A stretch of 64,000 nt of DNA, taken from contig NZ_CP141058.1 of assembly GCF_034661175.1 (NCBI RefSeq), positions 496,001 through 560,000 of the forward strand. Direction: 5' to 3'. Of this stretch, positions 1 through 7,911 are shown piece by piece. This DNA comes from Nocardioides renjunii (GTDB lineage Bacteria; Actinomycetota; Actinomycetes; Propionibacteriales; Nocardioidaceae). The translations under genes were made by a program, and so were the position numbers. Position 1 is the first letter of the stretch. Every line of letters begins with the position of its first letter. The notes beneath the pieces are model-generated. The model searched no databases. It was not told the DNA's origin and worked only from the letters and a program-made list of their open reading frames with translations.

Positions 1-1194
1 ACGTCGGCCCGCGAGGACGTGGACGCCCAGCGCGAGCTGTACGCCGACACCGTCGTGCGCTCCTACGAGGAGGCCTCGCAGGTCCAGGGCCTCGCTGCGG
101 TGGTCGAGGCCGACGGCATCGAGTCGCTCATCGACACGACGGTCACGATGGGCAACACCTCCGACGCGCTCGACGACCAGTACGACGCCTTCATCGCCGC
201 CTCGGCCGTCGCCGAGGTCACCTCCGCGACCGCGACACGGGCCGCCGAGCGCGCCGCGGCCGCGGAGCTGGAGGCAGAGCAGGCCAACGCAGCTGCCGCC
301 GCGGCCGAAGCCGATGCCGGTGCGCAGGCCGAGTCGATCGCCGCCACCAAGACCGCGCTCATCGCCGAGCTGGCCGAGCTGCAGGGCGTCAGCGTACGCC
401 TGGCCGAGCGCCGCCAGTCCGCGCTCGAGGAGGCCGCCGCCGAGGCCGCCGCCGAGGCGGCGCAGGCCGAGGCCGAAGCGCTGGCCGCGCAGCAGGAGCA
501 GGAGGAGCAGCCGACGCCCACGGTCACGCCGACGCCTACTCCGGCGGTGAACCCGACGCCGACGCCGACGCCGACGCCTAGCGCGACGCCGACCCCCATT
601 CCGACGCCCGTCCCGACGGTCACTCCGACCCCGACGCAAGCGCCGACCCCGACCCCCACTCCGACACCGAGCGCGACGCCCACGCCGACCGCGACGCCGA
701 CCCCGACGCCCACCGCGACGCCGACGCCCACCGCGACCCCCACCGCGACACCCACAGCGACACCCACGCCCACCGCGACACCGACGCCGGTCCCCACGCC
801 GACGCCGACGGCCACCCCGGTCCCGGCCGCGGGTGACGCGTCCGCGGCGATCGCCTTCGCGCGGTCGCAGATCGGCAAGCCGTACCGCTACGGCGCCGCG
901 GGTCCCGACTCCTGGGACTGCTCGGGCCTCACCTCCGCGGCGTGGGCCCGCGCGGGCAAGACGCTGCCGCACTACTCGGTCGCGCAGTACACCCAGTCGA
1001 CCCGCATCGCCGCCAGCCAGCTCGCGCCGGGCGACCTCGTGTTCTGGGGCTCGTCGAGCAACCCGAGCTCGATCTACCACGTGGCGATCTACATCGGCGA
1101 CGGCCAGATCATCCACGCGCCGCGCACCGGTCGCAACGTCAGCCAGGAGTCGATGTACTACTGGCGCGCGCCCAACTTCTTCGCCCGCCCGTAG
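1..1194 (+). CDS. NlpC/P60 cell-wall endopeptidase with coiled coil and Thr-Pro linker (5' truncated)
   Basis: The reading frame is open from the first base of the window, so the true start and any signal peptide lie upstream. Three regions are visible. First comes an Ala/Glu-rich helical stretch likely to form a coiled coil (to about base 510). Next is a low-complexity Thr-Pro linker encoded by near-repeats of a six-base unit (about 511-830). Last is a C-terminal NlpC/P60 domain with DCSGL (catalytic Cys codon at 919), the His of HVAIYIG and a later His in IIHAP. This matches secreted RipA/RpfB-like D,L-endopeptidases that cut peptidoglycan stem peptides; the linker probably spans the wall. 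The family call is firm; the exact cleavage site is inference. Confidence 0.88.
   Translation, partial: TSAREDVDAQRELYADTVVRSYEEASQVQGLAAVVEADGIESLIDTTVTMGNTSDALDDQYDAFIAASAVAEVTSATATRAAERAAAAELEAEQANAAAAAAEADAGAQAESIAATKTALIAELAELQGVSVRLAERRQSALEEAAAEAAAEAAQAEAEALAAQQEQEEQPTPTVTPTPTPAVNPTPTPTPTPSATPTPIPTPVPTVTPTPTQAPTPTPTPTPSATPTPTATPTPTPTATPTPTATPTATPTATPTPTATPTPVPTPTPTATPVPAAGDASAAIAFARSQIGKPYRYGAAGPDSWDCSGLTSAAWARAGKTLPHYSVAQYTQSTRIAASQLAPGDLVFWGSSSNPSSIYHVAIYIGDGQIIHAPRTGRNVSQESMYYWRAPNFFARP
511..830 (+). repeat. Hexamer-type low-complexity repeat coding Thr-Pro linker
   Basis: Near-repeats of acgccgacg/accccgacg encode alternating Thr-Pro dipeptides inside the NlpC/P60 gene. The array is expected to vary in length between strains by slippage. 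It also creates a long open frame on the opposite strand, which is an artefact. Confidence 0.8.
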
Positions 1195-1215
1195 CGGGCA
1201 CTGTGCACCCGAGTT

Positions 1216-1253
1216 CCGTGCTTATAGGTCGAGATCTCTACCTGTGAGCACGG
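1216..1253. terminator. Long imperfect hairpin between convergent genes
   Basis: The arms CCGTGCT (1216-1222) and AGCACGG (1247-1253) pair perfectly. They are followed inward by AGGT/ACCT and the palindrome AGATCT. The hairpin lies between the stops of the NlpC/P60 gene and the opposing sulfotransferase, so it probably ends transcripts from both sides. There is no clear T run. A separate 12-base perfect palindrome, CCGGATATCCGG, lies just beyond at 1260-1271. Confidence 0.5.
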
Positions 1254-1316
1254 TGGTCACCGGATATCCGGGGACCGCCGAGGGAGCAGGCAAGCAGGCA
1301 AGCCCCCACCCCCGGC

Positions 1317-2192
1317 TCAGCGCACCTTCCGCCCGAACCGCGCCGCCAGCTCGGCGGGGTCCAGCTCCCCGTCCAGCACCAGCCGGGTCGGCCAGGCCGA
1401 GGTGTCGATCCCGGAGAGCTCCTCGAAGAGGGCGAGGTCCTTGGCGTAGACCTCCGCGACCCGGGCGAGGTCGTCGGCGGTCGGGGCCGTGCCGGGGACC
1501 TGCTCGGCCCCGGCGTGCCAGTTCTTCAGCGGCGGCACGCGCTCGAAGCTCGGCAGGTCGAGGAAGTCGGTGGTGCGGTGGATGGTCGCCTCGAAGTCGC
1601 CGAGCATCTCGCGCAGCTCGAGCAGCAGCCACTGCTGGCGGTCGAAGAGCTCGAAGCCGCGCTGCAGCTGCTCGCCGTAGAACCCCCGCGCGAGGCCGGT
1701 CATGTGCCGCCACCGCATGGTGCGGACGTCGTCGGGCACCGCGTCGGGAAGCGAGGTGTGCGGCCACTCGGTGAGGAAGTCGGGCCAGTCGGGCCAGGCG
1801 AGGTTGCGCGAGCGCAGCATCACCCAGTGGGAGAACAGCCGCTCGAGCGGGTCGCGGAACACCGCGACCAGCGGCATGTCCGGTTTGTAGGCCCGCATCC
1901 GCTCGAGCGCGCGCGGCCAGTAGAGATAGGTCGGGCTGGCGTCGCCGAGCAGGCGGTGGACCGGCGCGCGCCGCGGCGCGGTGTAGTCGCGGGCGTAGTC
2001 CGGCGCCGACCAGTCGACGGTCTCGTCGTCGAAGTAGTGCCGCTCCTTGTCAGGCGCCTGGCACACCAGCCGGTGCTGGTTGAGGGTGACGGCCAGCGTC
2101 GACGTGCCGCCCTTCTGCACGCCGACGACCGCGAAGTTGTAGGCCATCGTCCCCGGGTCGTCGCCCGGAGGGGTGGCATCCGACACGTTCAT
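1317..2192 (-). CDS. Sulfotransferase family protein
   Basis: About 291 residues. The N-terminal loop VGVQKGGTSTL is the PAPS 5'-phosphosulfate-binding motif, and VFRDPLERLFSHW is the 3'-phosphate-binding motif of the sulfotransferase superfamily. It would move a sulfuryl group from PAPS to an unknown acceptor, perhaps a sugar or lipid. The start is set at 2192 because a TAGGTT box lies exactly seven bases upstream; an internal Met at 2147 is an alternative. A longer open frame reaching base 3068 runs through the divergent acyl-CoA oxidase gene and is not real. The substrate cannot be told from sequence. Confidence 0.82.
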   Translation of the reverse strand: MNVSDATPPGDDPGTMAYNFAVVGVQKGGTSTLAVTLNQHRLVCQAPDKERHYFDDETVDWSAPDYARDYTAPRRAPVHRLLGDASPTYLYWPRALERMRAYKPDMPLVAVFRDPLERLFSHWVMLRSRNLAWPDWPDFLTEWPHTSLPDAVPDDVRTMRWRHMTGLARGFYGEQLQRGFELFDRQQWLLLELREMLGDFEATIHRTTDFLDLPSFERVPPLKNWHAGAEQVPGTAPTADDLARVAEVYAKDLALFEELSGIDTSAWPTRLVLDGELDPAELAARFGRKVR

Positions 2193-2199
2193 CGCGGTG

Positions 2200-2205
2200 A
2201 ACCTA
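2200..2205 (-). promoter_or_regulatory. -10 box (TAGGTT) of sulfotransferase, probably leaderless
   Basis: On the minus strand TAGGTT is followed by exactly seven bases and then ATG. It is back to back with the promoter of the acyl-CoA oxidase-like gene. Confidence 0.55.
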
Positions 2206-2215
2206 CCGGCATGGC

Positions 2216-2221
2216 TACCTT
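2216..2221 (+). promoter_or_regulatory. -10 box (TACCTT) of acyl-CoA oxidase-like gene, probably leaderless
   Basis: TACCTT is followed by seven bases (gggagcc) and ATG at 2229. Transcription would start at or next to the start codon. The gggag could also act as a ribosome binding site on a longer transcript. Confidence 0.5.
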
Positions 2222-2228
2222 GGGAGCC

Positions 2229-4283
2229 ATGCCTGCCGAGACGGCCACCGACCAGGTCCCCGACGAGATGCCCACCGTCGAGCCGGAGGCGCCCGCGATC
2301 GAGCGGGTGGAGGACGACGCCGTCCACGCCACCGACAGGGGCTACCGCCAGCCGGAGGTCGACGTCGACGCGCTGCGGGCGGTGCTCGACGGCCGCTACC
2401 GCGAGGTCCGCGACCTGGTGCGGGCCAACCTCGTCGAGCACGCGCAGATCCTGCTCGACGAGGAGCAGCTGTCCACCGCCGACTTCCGCGAGCGCGTCAG
2501 GGACGTGGTGGTGACCATGGCGGGCACCGGCCAGACCGGCATGGGCTTCCCCGAGGAGTACGGCGGCGGCGGCGACATCGGCGCGTCGGTCGCGGCCTTC
2601 GAGACCCTCGCCTACGGCGACCTGTCGGTGCTGGTGAAGGTCGGCGTGCAGTTCGGCCTCTTCGGCGGCGCGATCCTCCAGCTCGGCACCAGGGCGCACC
2701 ACGACGCCCACCTCGCCGACCTCGTCAGCGGCCGCACGATGGGCTGCTTCGCGATGACCGAGAGCGGGCACGGCTCCAACGTCCAGGCCCTCGGCACCGT
2801 CGCGACGTACGACGTCGAGGCCGAGGAGTTCGTCATCACCACCCCCGACGACGAGAGCCGCAAGGACTACATCGGCAACGCCGGCGCCCACGCCGAGCTC
2901 GCCGTCGTCTTCGCCCAGCTCGAGGTCGGCGGCGAGCGGCACGGCGTGCACGCCTTCGTGGTCCCGATCCGCGAGGACGGCCGGGTCCTCGACGGCGTGC
3001 GCGTCGAGGACTGCGGACCCAAGATGGGGCTCAACGGCGTCGACAACGGCCGCCTCTGGTTCGACCACGTGCGCGTGCCGCGCACCGCCCTGCTCAACCA
3101 GTTCGCCGAGGTCACGCCGGAGGGTCGCTACCTGTCACCGATCGACAACGCCAACAAGCGGTTCTTCACCATGCTCGGCACCCTCGTGCAGGGCCGCGTC
3201 TGCGTCGGCGGCGCCGGCATCAACGCGGCCAAGGTCGCGCTGACCATCGCCACCCGCTACGCCGTGCGCCGTCGCCAGTTCGAGACCACCGCCTCCGGTG
3301 AGGAGCAGGTCCTCCTCGACTACGGCATGCACCAGCGGCGCCTCCTGCCGCTCCTCGCCCGGACGTACGCCCTCCACTTCGCGCAGGAGGTCGTCGCCGG
3401 GCAGCTGCACGACGTGTTCTCCGGCCCCGGTCCGACCGAGCCGGGCAGTGACGAGCACGCCCGCCGGATGCTGGAGTCCCGCGCCGCGGGCACCAAGGCG
3501 CTCGGGACGTGGCACGCGACCCGCACCATCCAGGAGTGTCGCGAGGCCTGCGGTGGGGCCGGCTACATCAGCAAGAACCGCTTCGCGGCCCTCAGGGCCG
3601 ACACCGACGTCTTCACCACCTTCGAGGGCGACAACCACGTGCTGCTGCAGCTCGTCGCCAAGGGCCTGCTCACCGACTACGCCGGTGAGTTCGAGGACAT
3701 GGACCAGCTCGGGATGGCCCGGTTCGTGGCCGGCCTCGCGGTGGACACCGTCGTCGAGCGGACCGCGGTGCACAAGCTCGTCCAGTCGGTGCGCGACCTG
3801 CTGCCCGGCGGCGACACGTGGGACCAGGAGGCGGGGCTCCTCGACCCCAACTACCAGCTCGCCATGCTGCGCTTCCGCGAGGAGCACATGATCGGCGGCG
3901 TCGCCCGGCGGCTCAAGCGGGGCGTCGACCAGGGCGCCGACCCGGGCGCGGTGTTCTCCCGCGTGCAGGACCACGTCATCGCCGCCGCCCGCGCGCACAC
4001 CGAGCGGCTGGTGCTCGAGGCCTTCGTGGCGAGGACCGCGGCCCTCCCCGACGGCGACCTCAAGGTGGCCCTCAACCTGCTCTGCGACCTCCACGCGCTG
4101 AGCACCATCGAGGCCGACCGCGCCTGGTTCATGGAGCACGGGCGCCTGTCCAGCACCCGGTCCAAGGCGATCAGCCGCGAGGTCAACGCCCTCTGCCGCA
4201 AGCTCCGGCCGCTCGCCGTCGACCTGGTCGACGCGTTCGGGGTGCCCGAGCAGGTCCTCCGGTCCGAGGAGCTGCTGGCGTGA
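2229..4283 (+). CDS. Acyl-CoA dehydrogenase/oxidase family protein
   Basis: About 684 residues, longer than a plain acyl-CoA dehydrogenase and close to acyl-CoA oxidase size. Visible features are the flavin/substrate region around CFAMTESGHGSNVQALGT, RVCVGGAGINAAK, and the oxidase-like FEGDNHVLLQLVAKGLL, followed by a C-terminal oxidase extension. It should carry out the first, FAD-dependent desaturation of acyl-CoA in beta-oxidation. The start at 2229 follows a TACCTT box by seven bases; a Met six codons upstream (2211) is less likely. The stop overlaps the next gene (GTGA), so the two are co-translated. Chain-length preference is unknown. Confidence 0.88.
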   Translation: MPAETATDQVPDEMPTVEPEAPAIERVEDDAVHATDRGYRQPEVDVDALRAVLDGRYREVRDLVRANLVEHAQILLDEEQLSTADFRERVRDVVVTMAGTGQTGMGFPEEYGGGGDIGASVAAFETLAYGDLSVLVKVGVQFGLFGGAILQLGTRAHHDAHLADLVSGRTMGCFAMTESGHGSNVQALGTVATYDVEAEEFVITTPDDESRKDYIGNAGAHAELAVVFAQLEVGGERHGVHAFVVPIREDGRVLDGVRVEDCGPKMGLNGVDNGRLWFDHVRVPRTALLNQFAEVTPEGRYLSPIDNANKRFFTMLGTLVQGRVCVGGAGINAAKVALTIATRYAVRRRQFETTASGEEQVLLDYGMHQRRLLPLLARTYALHFAQEVVAGQLHDVFSGPGPTEPGSDEHARRMLESRAAGTKALGTWHATRTIQECREACGGAGYISKNRFAALRADTDVFTTFEGDNHVLLQLVAKGLLTDYAGEFEDMDQLGMARFVAGLAVDTVVERTAVHKLVQSVRDLLPGGDTWDQEAGLLDPNYQLAMLRFREEHMIGGVARRLKRGVDQGADPGAVFSRVQDHVIAAARAHTERLVLEAFVARTAALPDGDLKVALNLLCDLHALSTIEADRAWFMEHGRLSSTRSKAISREVNALCRKLRPLAVDLVDAFGVPEQVLRSEELLA

Positions 4284-4951
4284 GGCTCCCCGGGCTGGGC
4301 GGCTGGAGCGAGGACCCGCTGTGGTCCTACGTGTACCCCTGGCTCGTCGAGCACGAGCGCGTCGGCGGCGCCGCCTGGCGGGCCGGCACCGGCAGCGACC
4401 TCGCGCTGCTGCACGACGCGGCGGCTGAGCTCGGCACCTTGCCCGCGGGCTCGCGGGTGCTCGACGTCCCCACCGGCTCCGGGGTGGCGCTGCGCGGCGT
4501 CCGACCCGGCCAGGGCCTCGACGTCGTGGCGGCCGACATCTCCGCCACCATGCTCCGGCGGGCGAGCGACACCGCCCACCGCCTCGGCGTGGCCGACCAG
4601 GTGCGGACGACCCTGGCGGACGTGGGAGACCTGCCGTTCGCCGACGCCACCTTCGACCTCGTCGCGACCTTCACCGGCCTGCACTGCTTCCCCGACCCGC
4701 ACCGCGCGGTCGTCGAGATGGTGCGGGTCCTGGCACCCGGCGGGGTGATCACCGGCAGCTCGATCTTCACCGACACCGGCGCGCGCTACGAGCCGCTGCG
4801 CCGCGTGGCCGGCCGCGCCGGGATCCTCGGCCCCATGTGCACCTCCGACGAGGCCCGCACGTGGCTGCGCCAGGCCGGGTGCGCCGAGGTCGAGCTCACG
4901 CTCCACGGCGCGCTCGGCTACTTCCGGGCCGTGAAGGCGGGCCCGGCATGA
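4280..4951 (+). CDS. Class I SAM-dependent methyltransferase
   Basis: About 223 residues, starting at a GTG that overlaps the upstream stop. VLDVPTGSGVAL is the SAM-binding motif I. A Leu/Phe-rich motif with DLPFADATFDLV and a VRVLAPGGVITGSS segment follow, as in UbiE/Methyltransf_11 proteins. The Pro in place of the usual Gly/Ala in motif I is tolerated in the family. It is coupled at both ends (GTGA and ATGA overlaps) to the acyl-CoA oxidase-like and hydrolase genes, so they form one operon. The substrate is unknown. Confidence 0.83.
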   Translation: MRLPGLGGWSEDPLWSYVYPWLVEHERVGGAAWRAGTGSDLALLHDAAAELGTLPAGSRVLDVPTGSGVALRGVRPGQGLDVVAADISATMLRRASDTAHRLGVADQVRTTLADVGDLPFADATFDLVATFTGLHCFPDPHRAVVEMVRVLAPGGVITGSSIFTDTGARYEPLRRVAGRAGILGPMCTSDEARTWLRQAGCAEVELTLHGALGYFRAVKAGPA

Positions 4952-5523
4952 CCTTCGGGGGCCTCCCGACCCGGTGGGAGCCGGCGAAGCCGAGCCGCGG
5001 GGTCGCGCTGGTCGCGCCCGGCCGGGCCTACCCGCCCAGCGCGCCGCTCCTCGAGTTCGCCCGCATCGCCCTGCTGCAGCACGGGTTCACCGTCCAGCAG
5101 ATCTGGTGGGACTCCACGACCCGCGGCGACGAGGACCCCGACGCGTGGGTGCGCCGGCACGTCGAGGCCGCGCACGCCGCGGAGGACGCCGACCACGTGC
5201 TGGTGGTCGGCAAGTCGCTCGGCACCCGCGCCGCGTCGTACGCCGCCGAGCGCGGGCTCGACGCGATCTGGTTCACGCCGCTGCTCGTCGAGCCGGTGGT
5301 GGCCGAGGCGATCGCGGCGAACCCCGCCCGCCAGCTCCTCGTCGGCGGGCCGGCCGACGAGCTCTGGGACGTCGCCGTGGCGCGCGAGCTCGCCGACGCC
5401 GGGTGCGACGTGCTCGAGGTGGCGGACGCCGACCACGGCATGGGCACCCGCGATGCCGTCCGCACCGCCGAGGTCCACCTCGAGGTGGCCCGCGCGGTGG
5501 ACGCCTTCCTGCGCGCGACCTGA
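4948..5523 (+). CDS. Small alpha/beta-hydrolase family protein
   Basis: About 191 residues, ATG overlapping the preceding stop. The nucleophile elbow GKSLG and a late DADHGMG with the likely catalytic His indicate an alpha/beta hydrolase of the small dienelactone-hydrolase-like type. No lid domain or signal peptide is seen, so it is probably cytoplasmic. It is the last gene of the three-gene operon and ends convergently against the DUF72 gene 22 bases away. The reaction is not predictable. Confidence 0.7.
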   Translation: MTFGGLPTRWEPAKPSRGVALVAPGRAYPPSAPLLEFARIALLQHGFTVQQIWWDSTTRGDEDPDAWVRRHVEAAHAAEDADHVLVVGKSLGTRAASYAAERGLDAIWFTPLLVEPVVAEAIAANPARQLLVGGPADELWDVAVARELADAGCDVLEVADADHGMGTRDAVRTAEVHLEVARAVDAFLRAT

Positions 5524-5545
5524 GGGGCCGCCTCGACCAGCGGGG

Positions 5546-6265
5546 TCAGTGACCGAGGAGGGTGAGGAAGCGCTCGGCGTCGCCGACACGCGGCATGTTG
5601 TTGAACATGACGTAGGGCGTCGGCCGCCCGTCGACCAGGTCCCTCACGCGGCGCAGCTCGTCGTCGGTGTGGACGTGCCGCGCGCCCGTGGTGCCGTGCA
5701 GCCGGTAGTAGGTCTGCTCCGGCGTCACCGTCTCGGCCTGCATCGGATCGACGACGTGGACCAGGTCCAGCTCGGTGCACAGCTCGACGAGCAGCTCGGT
5801 GGGCCACTCGCCGCGCGGCTCCCACAGCAGCCGACCGGCCGGGCGGTCCACCTGCGACACGAACGCACGCAGCCGGCGGACGTTGTCGACCGTGGGGCGG
5901 AAGCTCCGCGGGCACTGCAGCAGCACCGCGGTCGCGCGCAGCAGCCGGGCGCACTCGAGCGTCCGCTGCCAGCCGGCGAGGACCGGAGGAGTGGTCCGGA
6001 ACGCACCGACCTGCCCGCGGGCGCTCTCCGGGAGCGGTCGCTTCAGGCGCCGGTAGGTCGGGCTGCCGGACTCGTGCGTGACGACCTGCCAGGCCTTGAG
6101 GGTGAACTCGAACCCGGGAGGCACCTGGGCGCGCCACCGGTGCAGCACGGCGTCCGCCGGTGGCTCGTAGAACGTGTGCTGGACCTCCACCACGGGGAAG
6201 CGGCGTGCGTACGACGCCTGCGACACCGTCCAGCCGCACAACCCGACCCGTACGTCCACGTCCAC
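5546..6265 (-). CDS. DUF72 (YecE-like) TIM-barrel protein
   Basis: About 239 residues. It starts with VRVGLCGW and contains YARRFPVVEVQHTFY, FTLKAWQVVTH, LLQCPRSFRP and a closing YRLHGTTGARH, all hallmarks of the DUF72/YecE family of unknown function. Three GTG codons spaced six bases apart are possible starts. The one at 6265 was chosen because a ggggagg ribosome-binding site sits about five bases upstream; 6271 and 6259 are alternatives. It is a single gene convergent with the hydrolase. Confidence 0.8.
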   Translation of the reverse strand: MDVDVRVGLCGWTVSQASYARRFPVVEVQHTFYEPPADAVLHRWRAQVPPGFEFTLKAWQVVTHESGSPTYRRLKRPLPESARGQVGAFRTTPPVLAGWQRTLECARLLRATAVLLQCPRSFRPTVDNVRRLRAFVSQVDRPAGRLLWEPRGEWPTELLVELCTELDLVHVVDPMQAETVTPEQTYYRLHGTTGARHVHTDDELRRVRDLVDGRPTPYVMFNNMPRVGDAERFLTLLGH

Positions 6266-6295
6266 GTCCACCTCCCCAGTCTGCCGCCTCCGACC

Positions 6296-6322
6296 TGTCA
6301 CAACCCGGAGCCGGCCGGTGTC
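6296..6322 (+). promoter_or_regulatory. Candidate ECF41-type promoter
   Basis: TGTCACA at 6296-6302 is followed by a 16-base spacer and TGTC at 6319-6322. Published ECF41 target promoters have a TGTCACA -35 and a CGTC-like -10 at similar spacing. It lies before the CMD gene, whose partner sigma factor is encoded directly downstream, so autoregulation is likely. The -10 differs by one base from the published form. Confidence 0.65.
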
Positions 6323-6364
6323 TCCATGGCGTCCGACCCACCACGCTGCAGATGGAGTGATGAC

Positions 6365-6946
6365 ATGCCCAGCCAGTTCCGGATCCCCCGGGCCACGATC
6401 GACGGGGCCTACGGCGCCCTGATGACCCGCGTCGCGAAGCGGATGTGGGGCCAGGTCCCCGACAACGCCTACCTCCTGTGGCACAACAAGCCGGTGATGA
6501 AGGCGGTCTTCGGCTTCGAGCAGAAGATCGGGAAGTGGACGGCGCTCGACCCGCACCTCAAGGCGTACGCCGAGATGGCCAGCGCCGCCGTGATCGGCTG
6601 CTCGTGGTGCCTCGACTTCGGCTACTTCATCTCGCACACCAAGGGCCTCGACGAGGCCAAGGTCCGCGAGGTGCCGCGCTGGCGGGAGTCGGAGGTCTTC
6701 ACCGACCTCGAGCGCGACGTGATGGCCTACGCCGAGGCGATGACCGTGACGCCGCCGGAGGTCACCGACGAGATGGTGGCCGCCCTCGACGACCGGCTGG
6801 GCCACGCCGCGGTCGTCGAGCTGACCATGATGGTCGCCGTCGAGAACGAGCGGTCGCGGTTCAACTCGGCGATGGGGCTCGCCTCGCAGGGCTTCAGCGA
6901 CGTCTGCGAGCTGCCGCTCGCCCAGGCTGGCACGATCGCCACGTGA
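6365..6946 (+). CDS. Carboxymuconolactone decarboxylase-like (AhpD-fold) protein, partner of ECF41 sigma factor
   Basis: About 193 residues. The segment AVIGCSWCLDFG has the CxxC redox pair of the CMD/AhpD family, followed by helices ending in TMMVAVENERSRFN. CMD proteins are one of the three standard partners (COE: CMD, oxidoreductase, epimerase) of ECF41 sigma factors, and the sigma gene starts inside this stop codon (GTGA). The start has a GGAG seven bases upstream. It could act in a redox or peroxide response, but no substrate is known for this group. Confidence 0.85.
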   Translation: MPSQFRIPRATIDGAYGALMTRVAKRMWGQVPDNAYLLWHNKPVMKAVFGFEQKIGKWTALDPHLKAYAEMASAAVIGCSWCLDFGYFISHTKGLDEAKVREVPRWRESEVFTDLERDVMAYAEAMTVTPPEVTDEMVAALDDRLGHAAVVELTMMVAVENERSRFNSAMGLASQGFSDVCELPLAQAGTIAT

Positions 6947-7821
6947 GCACGAGCGATCCCCTCGAGCAGTGGGCCCGGCACCGCAACCTCCTCTTCACCG
7001 TCTCCTACGAGATGCTCGGCTCCGCCGCCGACGCCGAGGACGTGCTCCAGGAGGTCTGGCTGCGGTGGGCCGACGTGGCCGTCGAGGAGGTGCGCGAGCC
7101 GCGCGCCTACCTCGTCCGGATGACCACCCGGCTCACCCTCAACCGGCTGCGCACGCTGTCGCGCCGCCGCGAGGACTACGTCGGGACGTGGCTGCCCGAG
7201 CCGGTGCTCACCACCCCCGACGTCGCCCAGGACGTCGAGCTCGCCGACAGCGTCTCGACCGCGATGCTGCTGGTGCTGGAGACCCTCCCGCCGACCGAGC
7301 GCGCGGTGTTCGTGCTGCGCGAGGTCTTCGACGTGCCGTACGCCGAGATCGCCGAGGCCGTCGAGAAGTCGGAGCCGGCGGTGCGCCAGATCGCCAGCCG
7401 CGCCCGCGCGCACGTGGCCGAGCGCCGGCCGCGGGCGTCGGTCACCGCGGCCGAGCGCGACGCGGTGATCGAGCGGTTCCGGGCCGCTACCGAGACCGGC
7501 GACCTCCAGTCGCTCATGGACGTGCTGGCGCCCGACGTGGTGCTGATGACCGACGGCGGCGGCAAGGTGCAGGCCGCGCTCAACCCGATCTTCGGGCGCG
7601 ACAAGGTGCTGCGCTTCCTGACCGCCGTGACGCCCGAGACGCTCGAGCTGGTGCCGGTGTGGCTCAACGGCTCGCCGGCCATCCAGTTCGTCATCGCCGG
7701 GCACCGCGACGGCGTGGGGACGATGCTCGTCGAGGACGGCGTGGTGACGCGGCTGTTCCTGGTGCGCAACCCCGACAAGCTCGGGTCGGTCCTCGAGGAG
7801 GTCGACCTCGCCCGGCAGTGA
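6943..7821 (+). CDS. ECF41-family RNA polymerase sigma factor with SnoaL-like C-terminal domain (SigJ-like)
   Basis: About 292 residues: sigma-2 (about 8-75), sigma-4 (about 105-160) and a SnoaL-like C-terminal extension (about 170-290). All three ECF41 signature motifs are present: WLPEP in the linker (residues 83-87), DGGGK (204-208) and NPDKL (276-280). In this group the extension replaces an anti-sigma factor: part of it inhibits and part is needed for activity. The GTG start overlaps the CMD stop, so both proteins are made together. A TGTCACA-N16-TGTC promoter stands before the pair. Confidence 0.92.
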   Translation: MSTSDPLEQWARHRNLLFTVSYEMLGSAADAEDVLQEVWLRWADVAVEEVREPRAYLVRMTTRLTLNRLRTLSRRREDYVGTWLPEPVLTTPDVAQDVELADSVSTAMLLVLETLPPTERAVFVLREVFDVPYAEIAEAVEKSEPAVRQIASRARAHVAERRPRASVTAAERDAVIERFRAATETGDLQSLMDVLAPDVVLMTDGGGKVQAALNPIFGRDKVLRFLTAVTPETLELVPVWLNGSPAIQFVIAGHRDGVGTMLVEDGVVTRLFLVRNPDKLGSVLEEVDLARQ

Positions 7822-7851
7822 CCTCGCCCGGCCGTGCGAGCGCTCGCGGGC

Positions 7852-7869
7852 GTTCGCGCTGAGCGGAAC
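7852..7869 (+). promoter_or_regulatory. ClgR-like operator upstream of lon
   Basis: GTTCGC-GCTGA-GCGGAAC is an imperfect inverted repeat. Nearly the same element (GTTCGC-TGTGA-GCGGAC) stands before clpC at 43693. ClgR activates lon and clp genes in Streptomyces and related bacteria through GTTCGC-N5-GCG sites, so this is probably a ClgR box. Confidence 0.6.
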
Positions 7870-7876
7870 CCCGACC

Positions 7877-7903
7877 GGAATCGGCGTCGCCGTGGCGGAC
7901 GTT
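7877..7903 (+). promoter_or_regulatory. SigR/SigH-like promoter of lon
   Basis: GGAAT at 7877-7881 and CGTT at 7900-7903 are spaced as in thiol-stress SigR/SigH promoters (GGAAT, 18-19 bases, GTT). The distance is identical to that of the candidate clpC promoter. It lies just downstream of the ClgR-like box. Confidence 0.45.
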
Positions 7904-7911
7904 CCACCCAC

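Noticed and set aside
63..878. Gly-Val-rich minus-strand frame opposite the Thr-Pro tract
   Set aside because: Direct by-product of the six-base repeat; no start signal.
1317..3068. Extended 583-residue version of the first sulfotransferase
   Set aside because: The extra N-terminal half is antisense to the acyl-CoA oxidase-like gene; the promoter-supported start is 2192.
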